Origin: Rhodobacteraceae bacterium EL53 | GTDB taxonomy: Bacteria; Pseudomonadota; Alphaproteobacteria; Rhodobacterales; Rhodobacteraceae | Length of the DNA stretch: 64,000 nucleotides | Assembly: GCA_900313015.1 (NCBI GenBank) | Contig: OMPR01000013.1 | Coordinates: 464,725-528,724, forward strand | Reading direction: 5' to 3' | Part shown: positions 27,274-36,546 of the stretch, piece after piece | Position numbering within the stretch: position 1 is the first letter of the stretch | Layout of the letters: the number at the start of each line of letters is the position of its first letter | The notes under the pieces: generated by a model | What the model was told of the DNA's origin: nothing | The model's input: the letters and a program-made list of their open reading frames with translations, nothing else | Database searches by the model: none | Translations under genes and position numbers: made by a program

Positions 27274-28467
27274 ATGCTCGAATCCAAGCGTATTCTGCTG
27301 ATTATTGGGGGCGGTATTGCTGCCTATAAGTCACTTGACCTAATCCGCCGGTTACGGGAACGGGGGGCCTCGGTCACACCTGTTCTGACCCGCGCTGCCG
27401 AAGAGTTTGTGACGCCTCTGTCAGTGGCCGCGTTGGCGGGCAGCAAAGTGCATCAGGACCTGTTTGATCTCACTAGCGAAGCTGAGATGGGCCATATTCA
27501 GCTGTCGCGGTCGGCAGATCTGGTGGTGGTTGCACCTGCGACTGCGGATTTGATGGGGAAAATGGCCGCTGGGCTGGCAAATGATCTTGCGTCCACGTTG
27601 TTGATGGCGACGGACACGCCAGTTCTGATCGCCCCTGCAATGAATGTTCGAATGTGGGATCATCCTGCCACGCAACGAAATCAGGAACAACTCAAGGCAG
27701 ATGGGATCCGGTTTATTGGTCCCAACCAAGGCGATATGGCCTGTGGTGAATATGGTCCGGGGCGCATGGCTGAGCCTTTGGAAATCGTGGCCGCAATCGA
27801 AGCTGAGCTGGGGCAGGGGCCATTACTAGGCAAACGTATTCTGGTGACATCTGGCCCAACACATGAGTCCATTGACCCGGTGCGCTATATTGCGAACCGT
27901 TCTTCTGGGGCACAGGGGGCTGCTGTTGCGCGGGCACTGGTCAATCTTGGGGCCGACGTGGTGTTTGTGACAGGTCCGGCTGATGTTCCGCCCCCCGCAG
28001 GAGTCGAGGTCGTGCGTGTGCAGAGCGCGCTTGAGATGTCGAACGCTGTTGATGCTGCGTTGCCTGTGGATGCCGGGGTTTTTGCTGCGGCAGTGGCAGA
28101 TTGGCGGGTGGCGTCAGCCTCGGACCGCAAATTGAAGAAGAGCAAAGACGGGCTGCCAGTTTTGGAATTCGCGGAAAACCCGGATATCCTCAAACGGGTG
28201 TCGCGATTGGAAAAGGGCCGCCCCGGTCTGGTGGTTGGCTTTGCGGCGGAAACCAATGATGTGGTTGAAAACGCGACCGCCAAGCGGCTTCGCAAGGGGT
28301 GTGACTGGATCGTAGCGAATGACGTGAGCCCGGCAACCGGGATCATGGGCGGCAGCGAAAACGCGGTGATCTTGATTTCTGACACCGGGGCCGAGGAATG
28401 GCCGCGTATGGCCAAAGATCAAGTTGCCGCGCAATTGGCGCAACGGATTGCCTCAGCGTTGAGCTGA
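27274..28467 (+). CDS. coaBC: Bifunctional phosphopantothenoylcysteine decarboxylase/phosphopantothenate--cysteine ligase
   Basis: A 397-residue fusion. The N-terminal flavoprotein CoaC domain (residues 1-185) has GGGIAAYKSLDLIRRL and the PAMNVRMW active-site clamp. The C-terminal CoaB domain begins near residue 188 with KRILVTSGPTHESIDPVR. Together they make 4'-phosphopantetheine from 4'-phosphopantothenate and cysteine for coenzyme A. Dut follows 42 bases downstream, the same pairing as in E. coli. Confidence 0.97.
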   Translation: MLESKRILLIIGGGIAAYKSLDLIRRLRERGASVTPVLTRAAEEFVTPLSVAALAGSKVHQDLFDLTSEAEMGHIQLSRSADLVVVAPATADLMGKMAAGLANDLASTLLMATDTPVLIAPAMNVRMWDHPATQRNQEQLKADGIRFIGPNQGDMACGEYGPGRMAEPLEIVAAIEAELGQGPLLGKRILVTSGPTHESIDPVRYIANRSSGAQGAAVARALVNLGADVVFVTGPADVPPPAGVEVVRVQSALEMSNAVDAALPVDAGVFAAAVADWRVASASDRKLKKSKDGLPVLEFAENPDILKRVSRLEKGRPGLVVGFAAETNDVVENATAKRLRKGCDWIVANDVSPATGIMGGSENAVILISDTGAEEWPRMAKDQVAAQLAQRIASALS

Positions 28468-28509
28468 GGGTCTGATGTCCTTAAAAAAGAAGAACCAGAG
28501 GATGCACAA

Positions 28510-28965
28510 ATGGTAGCGATCCGGGTCGTCCGCGACAAAGATGCTGATCCACAAATTGCCTTGCCTGCTTACGAAACAGCAGGGGCGGCCGGCGCGGATG
28601 TCAGGGCAAATTTAGCTGACGGTCGTGCGTGTGTTGTGCCGCCAGGGGAACGCGCATTGATCCCAACTGGCTTGCGCATTGAAATCCCGCCTGGGTACGA
28701 GGTGCAGGTACGCCCACGATCTGGGTTGGCACTGAAGCACGGCATCACAATTCCCAATGCACCCGGCACTATCGACAGCGATTATCGCGGCCCTCTTGGT
28801 GTGATCCTGCTTAACACAGGTTCAGACCCGTTTACCGTCGGTCACGGGGATCGGATTGCGCAGCTGGTCGTTGCGCCTGTTGTTCAGGCGCAGTTCGACC
28901 TTAGCGATGATCTCGGATCAACCACGCGTGGGGCTGGTGGCTTTGGCTCCACCGGGAAAAGCTGA
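28510..28965 (+). CDS. dut: dUTP diphosphatase
   Basis: A 151-residue trimeric-type dUTPase with all five motifs: [34 protein letters not shown] and the C-terminal GGFGSTG arm that closes over the active site. It hydrolyses dUTP to dUMP, which keeps uracil out of DNA and supplies thymidylate synthesis. The stop overlaps the moeB-like start as TGATG, so the three genes coaBC-dut-moeB probably form one operon. Confidence 0.97.
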   Translation: MVAIRVVRDKDADPQIALPAYETAGAAGADVRANLADGRACVVPPGERALIPTGLRIEIPPGYEVQVRPRSGLALKHGITIPNAPGTIDSDYRGPLGVILLNTGSDPFTVGHGDRIAQLVVAPVVQAQFDLSDDLGSTTRGAGGFGSTGKS

Positions 28966-30011
28966 TGTTTCTTGTTTTCTTCATGGCCGCGGTTCTTTGG
29001 GTCCTTGGGCTGATCATGGGTGTATCCCGCAATGCCCGGCTTAGCACAGTTGGCGCGGTGTTTGGTGTTGTCCTGATGTTGCAGCTGGTACTGCCGGATG
29101 GACATCCGCTCCGTGAGGCAACTGGCCAATCTCCGGCACTGTGGCTGATGCTGGCCGGGGCCTTTGTGCTGGCTTTGATCTATGGTCAGGGTCTTAAGGC
29201 GTTGCGCCAGCGGGCGAACAAAAAGGAACCTGAAATGCCAGAAAAAACGGGGACTTTCTCTGAAACCGAACTCGACCGATATGCGCGCCACATCGTTTTG
29301 CGTGAATTGGGCGGGGTGGGACAGAAACGCTTGAAACAGGCCAAGGTTCTGGTAATCGGTGCAGGGGGCTTGGGGTCTCCAGCCTTGCAATATCTGGCCG
29401 CCGCTGGTGTCGGAACCATCGGGGTTATAGATGATGATGAGGTCGAAAATGCGAATCTGCAGCGGCAAGTCATTCATCGTGATGCGGATATCGGAGTGCC
29501 CAAGGTATTTTCCGCAAAGCAGGCGATGGAGGCACAGAACCCAAATGTGATCGTGCATCCGTATCATCGTCGCTTAACCGACGAAATCGCAACGGACCTG
29601 TTTGGCGACTATGATCTGATCTTGGATGGGACCGATAATTTCGAAACTCGGTATCTGGTGAATAAAACGGCTGTCGAGACAGGTAAGCCGCTGATTTCAG
29701 GGGCGCTGTCTCAATGGGAGGGTCAGCTGAGCCTGTTTGAACCCGCCAAGGGCGCTCCCTGTTATCAGTGTATTTTCCCTGAGGCCCCAGCCGCCGGACT
29801 GGCCCCATCCTGTTCCGAAGCTGGTGTTGTCGGGCCCTTGCCGGGGGTGGTTGGCGCGATGATGGCAGTCGAAGCCGTGAAAGTGATCACAGGGGCCGGC
29901 ATGCCCTTGCGAGGTGAAATGCTGATTTACGATGCGCTCTATGGCGAAAGCCGCAAGATCACACTGTCTAAGCGTGCGGACTGTCCCACCTGCGGGTCTA
30001 TCGCTGGATAG
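28965..30011 (+). CDS. Membrane-anchored MoeB/ThiF-family adenylyltransferase
   Basis: A 348-residue fusion. Residues 1-75 contain two or three hydrophobic helices, followed by a charged linker. From about residue 95 there is an E1-like ThiF/MoeB domain: adenylate loop GAGGLGSPALQYL near 127, ENANLQRQ near 163, and zinc-site CxxC pairs PCYQC near 264 and DCPTCG near 343. MoeB activates MoaD (or a ThiS-like protein) for sulfur transfer. E. coli MoeB has no membrane anchor; I believe this anchored form is common in Rhodobacterales. No rhodanese domain is present. Confidence 0.85.
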   Translation: MFLVFFMAAVLWVLGLIMGVSRNARLSTVGAVFGVVLMLQLVLPDGHPLREATGQSPALWLMLAGAFVLALIYGQGLKALRQRANKKEPEMPEKTGTFSETELDRYARHIVLRELGGVGQKRLKQAKVLVIGAGGLGSPALQYLAAAGVGTIGVIDDDEVENANLQRQVIHRDADIGVPKVFSAKQAMEAQNPNVIVHPYHRRLTDEIATDLFGDYDLILDGTDNFETRYLVNKTAVETGKPLISGALSQWEGQLSLFEPAKGAPCYQCIFPEAPAAGLAPSCSEAGVVGPLPGVVGAMMAVEAVKVITGAGMPLRGEMLIYDALYGESRKITLSKRADCPTCGSIAG

Positions 30012-30019
30012 ACCGACCG

Positions 30020-30086
30020 CCGTGCGCCGATAGGCGCGCGGCCACGCCTAACCTCTCTAAGGGGCATCTTTGATGCACCCGAGAGG
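30020..30086. terminator. Hairpins between convergent moeB-like and trans-sulfuration genes
   Basis: Two adjacent inverted repeats, one around 30022-30040 and a longer imperfect one (30052-30068 with 30072-30086, loop TTT), occupy the gap between the convergent genes. No clear U-tract follows on either strand, so the call is modest. Confidence 0.4.
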
Positions 30087-30102
30087 ACGGGAGAGCGCTG
30101 GC

Positions 30103-31320
30103 TTACGACAGGGCCAGGTCCAGATCTGCAATCACATCGGGGGCCTCTTCCAATCCCACTGACAGCCTGAAAACCCCGTCCCCGGCATAGGCGCGATATG
30201 CCTCCAGCTGAGCTTCGTTCAGATGGAAAGATGTGTCCATCAAGCCAGCTGTTTCCATCCAGAAAATTAAGCTGCGATGATGTCCCAAAGACACCGCGTA
30301 GTGCACGATTTGTAACCGATCAATCATCTGTTGCGCGATGCGTTGTCCGGTTGCGGCATCTCCGACCTGAAACGAAATCATGCCCGATGTATTGCGCATC
30401 TGGGTTGCTGCCAGATCTGCTTGTGGATGAGAGGCCAGACCGGGATAGATGACCTTGGTCACTTGGGGGTGCGTTTCCAACCACTCGGCAACGGCCTGTG
30501 CGCCCTGTTGATGGGCTTTCATGCGCAATGGCAGCGTTGCCGCACCGCGCGCAATCAGCCACGCGTTAAAAGGCGAAAGGATGCCACCGTGATGGATCGA
30601 AGCTTCGGCGCGCATGCGGCCGATCAAATCCGCGCGCCCCGCCACAGCTCCGCCAACCGCATCGCCGTGTCCGCCAATGTATTTGGTGATTGAATGCATG
30701 GTCAGGTCCACGCCCAATGCAACCGTATCCATGCCAAGGGGCGAGGCAAAAGTTGCATCGCTACTGTGCAACGCGCCAGCGGCCCGCGCCAACGCAGACA
30801 CCGCAGCCAGATCGGTCAAGCGTCCAATGGGATTCACCGGGGATTCGGTGTGTATCAGCCGTGTGTTTGGTCTGATCGCGGCCGCCACGGCGGTTAGGTC
30901 GGACATATTGACTGCGCTGACCTCGACCCCAAATCGGGGCAAGGTTTCGCGGGCCAATTCGGCAACCCCGGCATAGGAGACATCCGAAACAATCACATGA
31001 TCCCCCGCAGACAAAAACGTCAAAAAGATCGCAGTCGCGGCCGCCATGCCCGAGGCTGTGCACAAACAGGCTTCGGTGCCTTGTAGGGCTGCGATCTTTT
31101 TCTCCAGCATTGCAACAGTCGGATTGTCCCACCGGGCGTAGAGGAATCCGTTGTCGCCCCCTTCAAGGTCATGTGCTGAGAACCCGGCGACTTGGTCTGT
31201 CACAAAAGTTGATGACATATGCAGCGGCGGGGCAGACGCCCCCGTTGCCGGATCTGGCGCTTCTCCAGCGTGAATTGCAGTTGTCATCGGGCCCATAGGC
31301 CGGTTTTTTTGCGTCGTCAT
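30103..31320 (-). CDS. Cys/Met metabolism PLP-dependent enzyme (cystathionine gamma-synthase/lyase-like)
   Basis: The ATG at 31320 is preceded by GGGAGGG and gives 405 residues; an open frame adds eight codons upstream without support. The PLP lysine lies in HSITKYIGGHGDAVGG near residue 203, and TAIHAGEAPDPATGA opens the fold as in trans-sulfuration enzymes. Family members interconvert cysteine, homocysteine and methionine derivatives (MetB, MetC, MegL, MetZ); which reaction this one performs is not clear. It is divergent from the M3 peptidase across a 139-base gap. Confidence 0.85.
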   Translation of the reverse strand: MTTQKNRPMGPMTTAIHAGEAPDPATGASAPPLHMSSTFVTDQVAGFSAHDLEGGDNGFLYARWDNPTVAMLEKKIAALQGTEACLCTASGMAAATAIFLTFLSAGDHVIVSDVSYAGVAELARETLPRFGVEVSAVNMSDLTAVAAAIRPNTRLIHTESPVNPIGRLTDLAAVSALARAAGALHSSDATFASPLGMDTVALGVDLTMHSITKYIGGHGDAVGGAVAGRADLIGRMRAEASIHHGGILSPFNAWLIARGAATLPLRMKAHQQGAQAVAEWLETHPQVTKVIYPGLASHPQADLAATQMRNTSGMISFQVGDAATGQRIAQQMIDRLQIVHYAVSLGHHRSLIFWMETAGLMDTSFHLNEAQLEAYRAYAGDGVFRLSVGLEEAPDVIADLDLALS

Positions 31321-31459
31321 TGCGCCCTCCCGTTTGGAACACATTGCGGGGGGCGCTCTTGTCCTGCAAGGGGCTTCACCACAGGGGCGTTCAATTTACG
31401 ACCTCCCCTCTGGACCATTCCTGTCTGCGCTCCTAGCTTGTGCTCCAAAGGAGATCTTT

Positions 31460-33475
31460 ATGACAAATCCGATCCTCGCCGACTGGCAGACCCCGTTCGA
31501 AATCGCGCCGTTTGCCGACATCAAAGATGATGATTTCGCGCCAGCGCTGGAACAGGCGTTGGCTGCCCATAAGGCCGAGATTGAAGCGATCCGAGACAAC
31601 GCAGATGCCCCGACTTTTGCCAACACGATCGAAGCCGAAGAAGCCGTTGGCGCGGCGCTGAACAAGGTGTTGTCGGTGTTCTTCACCGTGGCAGGTGCAG
31701 ATAGCAATCCCAAGCGCGAGGAACTGCAACGCGCGTTTTCCCCGCTTATTGCGGCGCATTTTGCTGAAATCTCATCCGACAAGATTTTGTTTAACCGTGT
31801 CAAAGCGGTGTGGGATCAACGCGATGCGCTAGACCTCACGCCGGAGCAGGACCGCATTCTGATGCTGGCGTATCGAAACTTTGTGCGCTCAGGTGGAGCC
31901 CTCGAGGGGAACGACGAAGTGCGGATGAAAGAGATCAAAGGGCGTTTGGCAACTCTGGGCACTTCTTTCACCCAGAATTTGCTGGCCGACGAACGGGACT
32001 GGTTCATGGAGCTGTCCGAAGATGATCTCGAAGGTCTGCCGCAATTCGCGATAGAGGCCGCGCGGGCGGCAGGCGCAGAAAAGGGGGCGGCGGGACCCGT
32101 TGTGACGTTGTCACGGTCCATTATCGTGCCTTTTTTGCAATTTTCACCACGTCGGGATCTGAGAGAGATTGCCTATCACGCTTGGGCGGCACGCGGGGCC
32201 AATGGCGCAGAAACAGACAACCGCGCGATTGCCGCAGAGATCCTTGCCCTGCGTGAAGAACGCGCCAAGCTGCTCGGCTATGCCAATTTTGCGGACTATA
32301 AGCTGGAAACAGAGATGGCCAAAGAACCCGCAAAAGTGCGGGAGTTGTTGATGGCTGTCTGGGGTCCTGCCAAAGCACAGGCCGACGCGGATGCGGGTGT
32401 GCTGACCGCAATGATGCAAAGTGACGGAGTAAACGGCCCGTTGGCGGCTTGGGACTGGCGCTATTATGCGGAAAAACGGCGCAAGGCCGAGCATGACTTG
32501 GACGAGGCCGAGCTGAAACCGTACCTGCAATTGGATCGTATGATCGAAGCTTCGTTTGATTGTGCGAACCGCTTGTTCGGGTTGGAGTTCAGCCCGCTCG
32601 ATATTCCGCTTTATCATGAAGATTGCCGGGCGTGGGACGTGACCCGCAATGGCAAACATATCGCAGTGTTCATTGGCGACTACTTTGCGCGGGGGTCCAA
32701 ACGGTCGGGGGCGTGGTGCAGTGCAATGCGCGCGCAGGCCAAATTTCCCAAAGTACAGTCACCGATTGTGATCAACGTGTGTAACTTTGCTAAGGGCGAT
32801 CCCGCTTTGCTGTCCTATGATGATGCGCGCACCCTGTTTCATGAATTCGGGCACGCGCTGCATCAGATGCTTTCTGATGTGACATATGAGAGCATTTCTG
32901 GAACCTCGGTCGCGCGGGACTTTGTGGAATTGCCCAGTCAATTGTACGAACATTGGCTCGAAGTGCCCGAAGTGCTGGCCAAATTTGCGACCCATGCCGA
33001 AACAGGCGAAACCATGCCCAAGACAATGTTGGACAAAGTGTTGAAAGCAGCGAATTTCGATATGGGTTTTCAAACGGTTGAATACGTCGCTTCGGCTTTG
33101 GTTGATTTGGCCTTTCATGATGGGGATGCGCCAGCTGATCCAATGGCGAAACAAGCCGAGGTTCTGTCAGAGATTGGGATGCCCGAAGCAATTGGCATGC
33201 GTCATGCAACGCCGCATTTTGCGCATGTTTTCGCAGGCGATGGATATAGCTCTGGGTATTACAGTTACATGTGGTCCGAAGTGATGGATGCAGATGCGTT
33301 TTCAGCATTTGAAGAAACGGGTGATGCCTTTGATCCAGAACGCGCGCAAGCTTTGGAAGAGCACATTCTCTCGACTGGCGGTTCACAGGACGCAGAAGCG
33401 TTGTTTTTGGCGTTCCGAGGGCGTTTGCCCGGGGTCGAGGCCCTGCTCAAAGGGCGGGGATTAACTCCGGCCTGA
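31460..33475 (+). CDS. M3 family metallopeptidase (oligopeptidase/dipeptidyl carboxypeptidase-like)
   Basis: The ATG at 31460 follows AAAGGAG and gives 671 residues; the frame extends 42 codons upstream but overlaps the promoter gap. The zinc-binding HEFGH motif sits near residue 461 (LFHEFGHALH), with the further Glu ligand expected near 490. These enzymes degrade short peptides in the cytoplasm or periplasm; no signal peptide is visible, so cytoplasmic. Close to Dcp and OpdA; the exact member is not distinguished. A good terminator follows. Confidence 0.9.
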   Translation: MTNPILADWQTPFEIAPFADIKDDDFAPALEQALAAHKAEIEAIRDNADAPTFANTIEAEEAVGAALNKVLSVFFTVAGADSNPKREELQRAFSPLIAAHFAEISSDKILFNRVKAVWDQRDALDLTPEQDRILMLAYRNFVRSGGALEGNDEVRMKEIKGRLATLGTSFTQNLLADERDWFMELSEDDLEGLPQFAIEAARAAGAEKGAAGPVVTLSRSIIVPFLQFSPRRDLREIAYHAWAARGANGAETDNRAIAAEILALREERAKLLGYANFADYKLETEMAKEPAKVRELLMAVWGPAKAQADADAGVLTAMMQSDGVNGPLAAWDWRYYAEKRRKAEHDLDEAELKPYLQLDRMIEASFDCANRLFGLEFSPLDIPLYHEDCRAWDVTRNGKHIAVFIGDYFARGSKRSGAWCSAMRAQAKFPKVQSPIVINVCNFAKGDPALLSYDDARTLFHEFGHALHQMLSDVTYESISGTSVARDFVELPSQLYEHWLEVPEVLAKFATHAETGETMPKTMLDKVLKAANFDMGFQTVEYVASALVDLAFHDGDAPADPMAKQAEVLSEIGMPEAIGMRHATPHFAHVFAGDGYSSGYYSYMWSEVMDADAFSAFEETGDAFDPERAQALEEHILSTGGSQDAEALFLAFRGRLPGVEALLKGRGLTPA

Positions 33476-33504
33476 ACGATGTTTGCCACGGCGTAATCCT
33501 GCAA

Positions 33505-33543
33505 CACCCCATGACTGTATGTCGTGGGGTGCTTTGTTTTCTT
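33505..33543 (+). terminator. Rho-independent terminator of the M3 peptidase
   Basis: Arms 33505-33515 and 33521-33531 pair with one G-U mismatch around a five-base loop and are followed by TTTGTTTTCTT. This closes the peptidase transcript just before the AT-rich start region of the methyltransferase gene. Confidence 0.8.
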
Positions 33544-33610
33544 GCACTGCACGCGCTCTGTGATTCAATAAATTAAAAAACAATTAAAATTGAGCAGAGG
33601 GCAGGCGAAA

Positions 33611-34408
33611 ATGAATAATATGACGCTTATTGCAGAAGAAGACATTGCTCAGGGTGGGTATGATCCCGTTCTGGATATGTATGTTGAATTAATGGCGAAT
33701 TGTTTAACTGACATGGTCTATGGCGGTGAGCGTCCCATTATTCGACGCGGTCAGAAAGTTAAATTTGACGCCGGAAAGCGCGCAGCCGGCCGGGATTGGC
33801 CTGTTGTTGGCCATTCGATGGCTGGTTTGAAACGCTTGGCGAATTGCGCGTATCTGACGGATCGTGTCCTGATGGACAACATTCCCGGCGACATCATCGA
33901 AACCGGTGTCTGGAAGGGTGGCGCCTCGGCGATGATGCGCGGTGTTCTTAAGGCGCGTGGTATCACAGATCGCAAGGTGTATCTGGCGGACAGTTTTGAG
34001 GGTCTACCGCCCCCCAACGAAGAAGAATTCCCCGCAGATTCCGGCAGCCGCTTTCATACCCGTGGTCGTTTACGGGTTGGCACGGACATGGTGCGCAAGA
34101 CGTTTGAAGCGTATAATCTGATGGATGATCAGGTCGAATTCATCGTTGGTTGGTTCAAAGATACATTGCACAAGCTAGAGGTTGAACAGTTCGCGCTCGT
34201 TCGTTTGGACGGGGACATGTATGAATCCACCATTCAGGCCATCGAAGCGCTCTATCCGAAATTGTCGACGGGCGGTTTCTTGATTGTCGATGACTACGGC
34301 GGAATCGAAGCTTGCCGGACAGCGATCCATGATTATCGCGACGAGCATGGGATCACCGACCCAATTCATAAGATCGACCACACAGGGGTTTGGTGGCGCA
34401 AAAGCTAA
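33611..34408 (+). CDS. TylF/MycF family methyltransferase
   Basis: Two nearby ATGs exist (33611 and 33620) and a TTG at 33590; 33611 is preferred with AGGGCAGG upstream, giving about 265 residues. The motif ETGVWKGGASAMM near residue 100 binds S-adenosylmethionine, and RLDGDMYESTIQAIE plus FLIVDDYGG are typical of the macrocin O-methyltransferase (TylF) family, which methylates sugar hydroxyls with metal help. No glycosyltransferase or polysaccharide cluster is nearby, so the acceptor is unknown. Confidence 0.83.
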   Translation: MNNMTLIAEEDIAQGGYDPVLDMYVELMANCLTDMVYGGERPIIRRGQKVKFDAGKRAAGRDWPVVGHSMAGLKRLANCAYLTDRVLMDNIPGDIIETGVWKGGASAMMRGVLKARGITDRKVYLADSFEGLPPPNEEEFPADSGSRFHTRGRLRVGTDMVRKTFEAYNLMDDQVEFIVGWFKDTLHKLEVEQFALVRLDGDMYESTIQAIEALYPKLSTGGFLIVDDYGGIEACRTAIHDYRDEHGITDPIHKIDHTGVWWRKS

Positions 34409-34432
34409 TCGCCATGTCAGTGAATAAATTAG

Positions 34433-34460
34433 AAAGGGTATCCATCGGGATGCCCTTTTT
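34433..34460 (+). terminator. Terminator between methyltransferase and ghrA
   Basis: A stem of AAAGGGTATCC (34433-34443) against GGATGCCCTTT (34448-34458) with one G-U pair, followed by TTTTT-type sequence on the plus strand and with AAA-rich sequence giving Us on the minus strand. It can serve both convergent genes. Confidence 0.75.
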
Positions 34461-34465
34461 CAGTT

Positions 34466-35398
34466 TCAGTACCCTAAGGCACGATCAACAACGTGCAGCA
34501 GCGGCTGGCCTGTTTCTGATCGCTGGATGTTGTCCGCAACAATTTGGCTGGCGGTCGTCGGACGTGTTTCTGAAGCAATGTGCGGCGTGACCGTCACGTT
34601 TGGATGCGTCCAATAGGGGTCTTCGATGGGCAAGGGTTCGACGCGAAACACATCCAAAGTGGCATGCGCAATCTGCCCGGAATTGAGCGCCTCTAAGAGA
34701 TCATGATCATTGATCAGGGGGCCGCGCCCCGGGTTGATGATACATGCACCCTTGGGCATGATTTCTAACGTTTCCGCCCGCAGGGTGTTTTCGGTGGCTT
34801 GGGTGTTGGGCAGCAACAGGATTAAGATTTCTGCGGTTTCCAAAGCTGCTGTAAGACCTGCGGGACCGTGTAAGCACTTGACGCCATCCACGGTTTTGGC
34901 CGAGCGGCTCCACCCGGTCACATCAAACCCCAATCCAACAAGAGCTTGCGAAACTGCTGCGCCCAAGGCGCCAAGCCCCAGAACGGTGACCTTGCGGTCC
35001 TGTGCGAGGGGGGGGATATCCTTTCGCCATACACCGTCTTGGCCATTGATGTGCACGTCGATACCCAGATGATAACGCAGCGTATGCCCGGTTACCCATT
35101 CCACCATGCCCTGCGTTAAGCCATGATCGACCATGCGGGTGAGGGGGACGGTCAGGGTCGCATTCCCAACCACATCTTCGACACCGGCCCATAGATTGAG
35201 AACGGCTTTCAGCCGGGTATAGGGCGTGAAATCCTGCACATCACTGTTTGGGGCGTAGACAATGTAATCGACCTCAGCCGGTGGGAAATTGGTCCGCAGA
35301 TCGAACTCAAGCCCGGCGGCCTTTAGGGCCTCTGTCAACGGAGCTTGGTATGTTGTCCAGCGTTCTGCCTTGGCAGCAAACAGGATGTTGATTGTCAT
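34466..35398 (-). CDS. Glyoxylate/hydroxypyruvate reductase A-like
   Basis: The ATG at 35398, which overlaps the rodA stop as ATGA, is chosen; an open frame continues 79 codons upstream through rodA and is not real. The 310-residue product is a D-2-hydroxyacid dehydrogenase: VTVLGLGALGAAVSQAL (NAD(P)-binding loop) near residue 140, INPGRGPLINDHDLLEAL near 220 and a catalytic TPHIASET near 270. Members such as GhrA reduce glyoxylate and hydroxypyruvate. Coupling to rodA is unexpected and may be positional. Confidence 0.85.
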   Translation of the reverse strand: MTINILFAAKAERWTTYQAPLTEALKAAGLEFDLRTNFPPAEVDYIVYAPNSDVQDFTPYTRLKAVLNLWAGVEDVVGNATLTVPLTRMVDHGLTQGMVEWVTGHTLRYHLGIDVHINGQDGVWRKDIPPLAQDRKVTVLGLGALGAAVSQALVGLGFDVTGWSRSAKTVDGVKCLHGPAGLTAALETAEILILLLPNTQATENTLRAETLEIMPKGACIINPGRGPLINDHDLLEALNSGQIAHATLDVFRVEPLPIEDPYWTHPNVTVTPHIASETRPTTASQIVADNIQRSETGQPLLHVVDRALGY

Positions 35399-36546
35399 CT
35401 GGGGGCTCCTCGGGGGCGGTGAATGTGGGCACTTTGAACCAAGCCAAAAGCGAGCATCAAAACCAGCATGGCCGACCCGCCATAGCTGACCATTGGCAAT
35501 GGAACCCCGACAACCGGTGCCAGACCCATGACCATCGACATGTTGACGGAAAAGAACAAAAAGAAATTGATCGATACACCAAGCGTGACAAGCGAAGAAA
35601 AACGATCCTTTGTGGCGATTGCGGTCGCGATGCAAAACACGATGATCAGGGTATAAAGCCCGAGCAGGGAGAACCCCCCGACGAATCCAAACTCTTCAGC
35701 CAATGTGGTAAAGATGAAATCGGTGTGTTTTTCGGGCAGAAAATTCAAGCGGGATTGAGTGCCTTGCATAAACCCTCGACCTGTCCATCCGCCAGAGCCC
35801 AATGCGATTTTGGACTGGGTGATATGGTAGCCTGCGCCCAAGGGGTCGGACGATGGGTCAAGAAAGGTATCAATTCGGCGATATTGATAGTTTTTGAGCA
35901 GTTGCCAGTCCGTACCGCGCCCTTGGAACACGGCTGTGATCAGGCCAACTCCTGCTGCAATGACGGCCGCGAAATATGCCCAATGGACGCCAGCAAGGAA
36001 CATCAAACCGCCACCGGCCATCAACAACAGGATCGAAGTGCCAAGATCGGGTTGCCGCAAGACCATAAAGGTCGGAAGCAAGATAATAAGCACAGGTACC
36101 AGAACCCACAGCGGGCGCGAGGTTTTGTTGCCGGGAAGCCAGTCGTAATAGGCGGCCAACACCATGATCAGGGTGATTTTCATCAGTTCAGAAGGTTGCA
36201 GGCGCATAAAGCCAATGTCGATCCAACGCTGCGCCCCCATGCCAACCGTTCCAAACAGTTCAACCGCTATCAGCAGCATGATAGAGACTGCGTAGGCCAG
36301 AACAGCCATGTTCCGCCAGAACCAGATCGGAACCAGCGCGACCACGGTCATAACGCCCAAGCCCAAAACAAACCGCTTCATCTGGGGTTCTGCCCAGGGG
36401 GTGAACGACCCGCCAGCGACGGAATAGAGCATCAGAAAACCAACGCACGCAACGCTGATTAGCAACAGTGTCAGGGGCCAGTTCATAAACAAGATCTTGC
36501 GCAGGCCCGTTGGCGTGGATTTGACCGAATACTCGAGATAACTCAT
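35395..36546 (-). CDS. rodA: Rod shape-determining protein RodA
   Basis: A 383-residue SEDS-family peptidoglycan glycosyltransferase with about ten membrane helices. DIGFMRLQPSELMKI near residue 140, QPDLGTSILLL near 188 and the C-terminal VGVPLPMVSYGGSAML are SEDS signatures. It polymerises glycan strands with PBP2 during elongation. Its start overlaps the PBP2 stop by four bases and its stop overlaps ghrA. Confidence 0.96.
   Translation of the reverse strand: MSYLEYSVKSTPTGLRKILFMNWPLTLLLISVACVGFLMLYSVAGGSFTPWAEPQMKRFVLGLGVMTVVALVPIWFWRNMAVLAYAVSIMLLIAVELFGTVGMGAQRWIDIGFMRLQPSELMKITLIMVLAAYYDWLPGNKTSRPLWVLVPVLIILLPTFMVLRQPDLGTSILLLMAGGGLMFLAGVHWAYFAAVIAAGVGLITAVFQGRGTDWQLLKNYQYRRIDTFLDPSSDPLGAGYHITQSKIALGSGGWTGRGFMQGTQSRLNFLPEKHTDFIFTTLAEEFGFVGGFSLLGLYTLIIVFCIATAIATKDRFSSLVTLGVSINFFLFFSVNMSMVMGLAPVVGVPLPMVSYGGSAMLVLMLAFGLVQSAHIHRPRGAPR

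Noticed and set aside
31321-31459. Possible SAM-type riboswitch between the trans-sulfuration enzyme and the peptidase
   Set aside because: I could not find a consistent SAM-II pseudoknot or other conserved core by eye.
34466-35635. Long version of the ghrA frame
   Set aside because: The extra 79 codons run through rodA; the ATG at 35398 with ATGA overlap gives the family length.
35392-36462. A 356-codon plus-strand frame across rodA
   Set aside because: Its product is Gln/His/Lys-rich with no domain, and rodA on the other strand is unambiguous.
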